From: an uncultured Sphingopyxis sp.
GTDB taxonomy: Bacteria > Pseudomonadota > Alphaproteobacteria > Sphingomonadales > Sphingomonadaceae
Assembly (NCBI GenBank): GCA_937957805.1
Contig: CALFXW010000203.1
Location: forward strand, 1-38,215
Length of the DNA: 38,215 nt
Direction: 5' to 3'
Under the pieces are notes generated by a model that saw only the letters and a program-made list of their open reading frames with translations, was not told the origin of the DNA and ran no database searches. The translations under genes were made by a program, and so were the position numbers. Of the stretch, positions 37,304 through 38,215 are shown one piece after another (positions within the stretch are counted from its first letter, which is position 1; every line of letters begins with the position of its first letter).

Positions 37304-37393
37304 ATGCCATCGTCGTTGATTTTGGCGGGCATCACAGCCGCCGCCATCCTTGTCTATCTGTTGGTCGCTTTGCTGCGGCCCGAACGTTTTTGA
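37304..37393 (+). CDS. kdpF: KdpF, small stabilising subunit of the potassium-transporting P-type ATPase
   Basis: This 29-residue single-helix peptide, with LAGITAAAILVYLLVALL followed by RPERF, has the characteristic KdpF pattern of a membrane helix ending in LLRPERF. KdpF stabilises the KdpABC complex. AAAGGG lies nine bases before the ATG. A longer in-frame reading from 37202 exists, but it runs in the wrong frame through the upstream small ORF and lacks the right pattern. kdpA begins 15 nt downstream. Confidence 0.93.
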   Translation: MPSSLILAGITAAAILVYLLVALLRPERF

Positions 37394-37408
37394 TCGGAGC
37401 ATGATGCG

Positions 37409-38215
37409 ATGACAACCGCTGGCTGGGCGCTAATCCTTGTCTTTTTTGCGATACTCCTCGCGCTGACCAAGCCGATCGGGCTTTGGTTATTCGCGCTGTA
37501 TGAGGGGCGACGCACGTTATTGCACCCGGTTTTGGCGCCAGTGGAGCGCGCCATATATCGCTTTGGCGGCATCAACCCGGACGAGGAACAGGGCTGGCGG
37601 CGCTATGCCGTCCATATGCTGTTGTTCAACGTCGCGTTGTTCCTGCTGACCTATGTGGTGCTGCGGATGCAGGCGGTGCTGCCGCTCAACCCGCTGGCAT
37701 ATGGCGGCGTTGGGGCCGACGGGGCGTTTAACGCCGCCGTCAGTTTTATGACCAATACCAATTGGCAATGGTATGGCGGGGAATCGACCCTGACCAATTT
37801 CAGTCAGATGTTCGGCCTCACCATCCATAATTTCCTATCAGCAGCGACAGGCATTGCGGTTGCCTTTGCCCTGTTCCGGGGCTTTGCGCGCCGGGAAGCC
37901 AAAAGCGTCGGTAATTTCTGGGCGGATATGACGCGCGTGACGCTATATTTGCTCCTGCCGATCTGCGTCATTTACGCGTTGTTTCTGGTGGCGAGCGGTG
38001 TGCCGCAGACGCTGGCCGCATCGGTCGATGCCATGGGTTTAGAGGGGGTTCGCCAAACCATCTCCCTCGGGCCGGTTGCCAGTCAGGAAGCGATCAAGCT
38101 GCTGGGCACCAACGGTGGCGGTTTCTTTAATGCCAACAGCGCCCATCCGTTCGAAAACCCAACCGCGCTTACCAACCTTGTGCAAATGCTGTCCATCTTT
38201 GCCATCGGGGCTGGG
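37409..38215 (+). CDS. kdpA: Potassium-transporting ATPase potassium-binding subunit KdpA, N-terminal part (cut by right edge)
   Basis: The first 269 codons are present and the frame is open at the window end. KdpA is the channel-like inner-membrane subunit that selects K+ in the KdpFABC pump; the family is near 560-590 residues. The first selectivity loop is MTNTNWQWYGGEST and the second is LGTNGGGFFNANSAHPFENP, both textbook KdpA. GGAG lies nine bases before the ATG at 37409. Two closer upstream ATGs (37401, 37404) have worse spacing. kdpB and kdpC are expected beyond the edge. Confidence 0.97.
   Translation, partial: MTTAGWALILVFFAILLALTKPIGLWLFALYEGRRTLLHPVLAPVERAIYRFGGINPDEEQGWRRYAVHMLLFNVALFLLTYVVLRMQAVLPLNPLAYGGVGADGAFNAAVSFMTNTNWQWYGGESTLTNFSQMFGLTIHNFLSAATGIAVAFALFRGFARREAKSVGNFWADMTRVTLYLLLPICVIYALFLVASGVPQTLAASVDAMGLEGVRQTISLGPVASQEAIKLLGTNGGGFFNANSAHPFENPTALTNLVQMLSIFAIGAG

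Overview
This window most likely comes from an alphaproteobacterium of the order Sphingomonadales (Sphingopyxis or Sphingomonas type). That is inferred from the GC-rich, alanine-rich coding style, the linked mnmG-rsmG-parA-parB and glnB-glnA pairs, the DUF4402 pilin-like locus, a sphingomonad-style TonB receptor and many short palindromic dispersed repeats. Nothing in the window names the species. Most of it is chromosomal housekeeping DNA. The perfect parS site and parAB suggest the replication-origin half of the chromosome.

Layout. (1) 1-5712 is the edge of a surface-polysaccharide region: a NodU/TobZ-type O-carbamoyltransferase cut by the left edge, an acyltransferase-3 membrane protein, a 0.6 kb thicket of palindromic repeats, then wecB-wecC (UDP-ManNAc and UDP-ManNAcA synthesis) and a short class I mannose-6-phosphate isomerase. 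(2) 5931-10343 is mnmG-rsmG-parA-parB, with a perfect 16-bp parS inside the rsmG reading frame. (3) 10506-14955 holds a DUF4402 secreted protein, a PapD-like periplasmic chaperone and a large usher-like outer-membrane protein with a C-terminal regulatory-like domain. This is a minimal, atypical chaperone-usher system and the best candidate here for under-described biology. (4) 15192-15278 is tRNA-Leu(GAG), followed by a zinc-ribbon/DUF3426-type membrane protein. (5) 16406-19301 is ftsE-ftsX-ydcF-like-plsC-like, tightly packed on the plus strand. (6) 19298-23205 has hisC-tyrA on the minus strand, divergent from metX-metW on the plus strand. (7) 23266-29048 is a minus-strand run of an aldehyde dehydrogenase, an exported M20 peptidase, glnA, glnB and map. 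A good sigma-54 type -24/-12 element lies upstream of glnB. (8) 29147-33695 has a CinA-N/MoCF-domain protein, a TonB-dependent receptor and an MFS exporter. (9) 33695-38215 has a DUF1003 membrane protein coupled to the MFS gene, then kdpD divergent from a 27-residue hydrophobic ORF, kdpF and kdpA (cut by the right edge).

Working together. wecB, wecC and manA make activated or precursor sugars, while the carbamoyltransferase and acyltransferase could decorate the polymer. MnmG and RsmG modify tRNA and 16S rRNA, and ParAB with parS segregates the chromosome. FtsEX governs peptidoglycan hydrolysis at division and is followed by two envelope-associated genes. GlnB and GlnA form the PII/glutamine-synthetase nitrogen module. 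KdpD senses potassium or turgor and is read away from the transporter genes it should control. Starts were moved from the longest possible reading frame wherever a ribosome site, overlap or family N-terminus argued for it; each case is stated.
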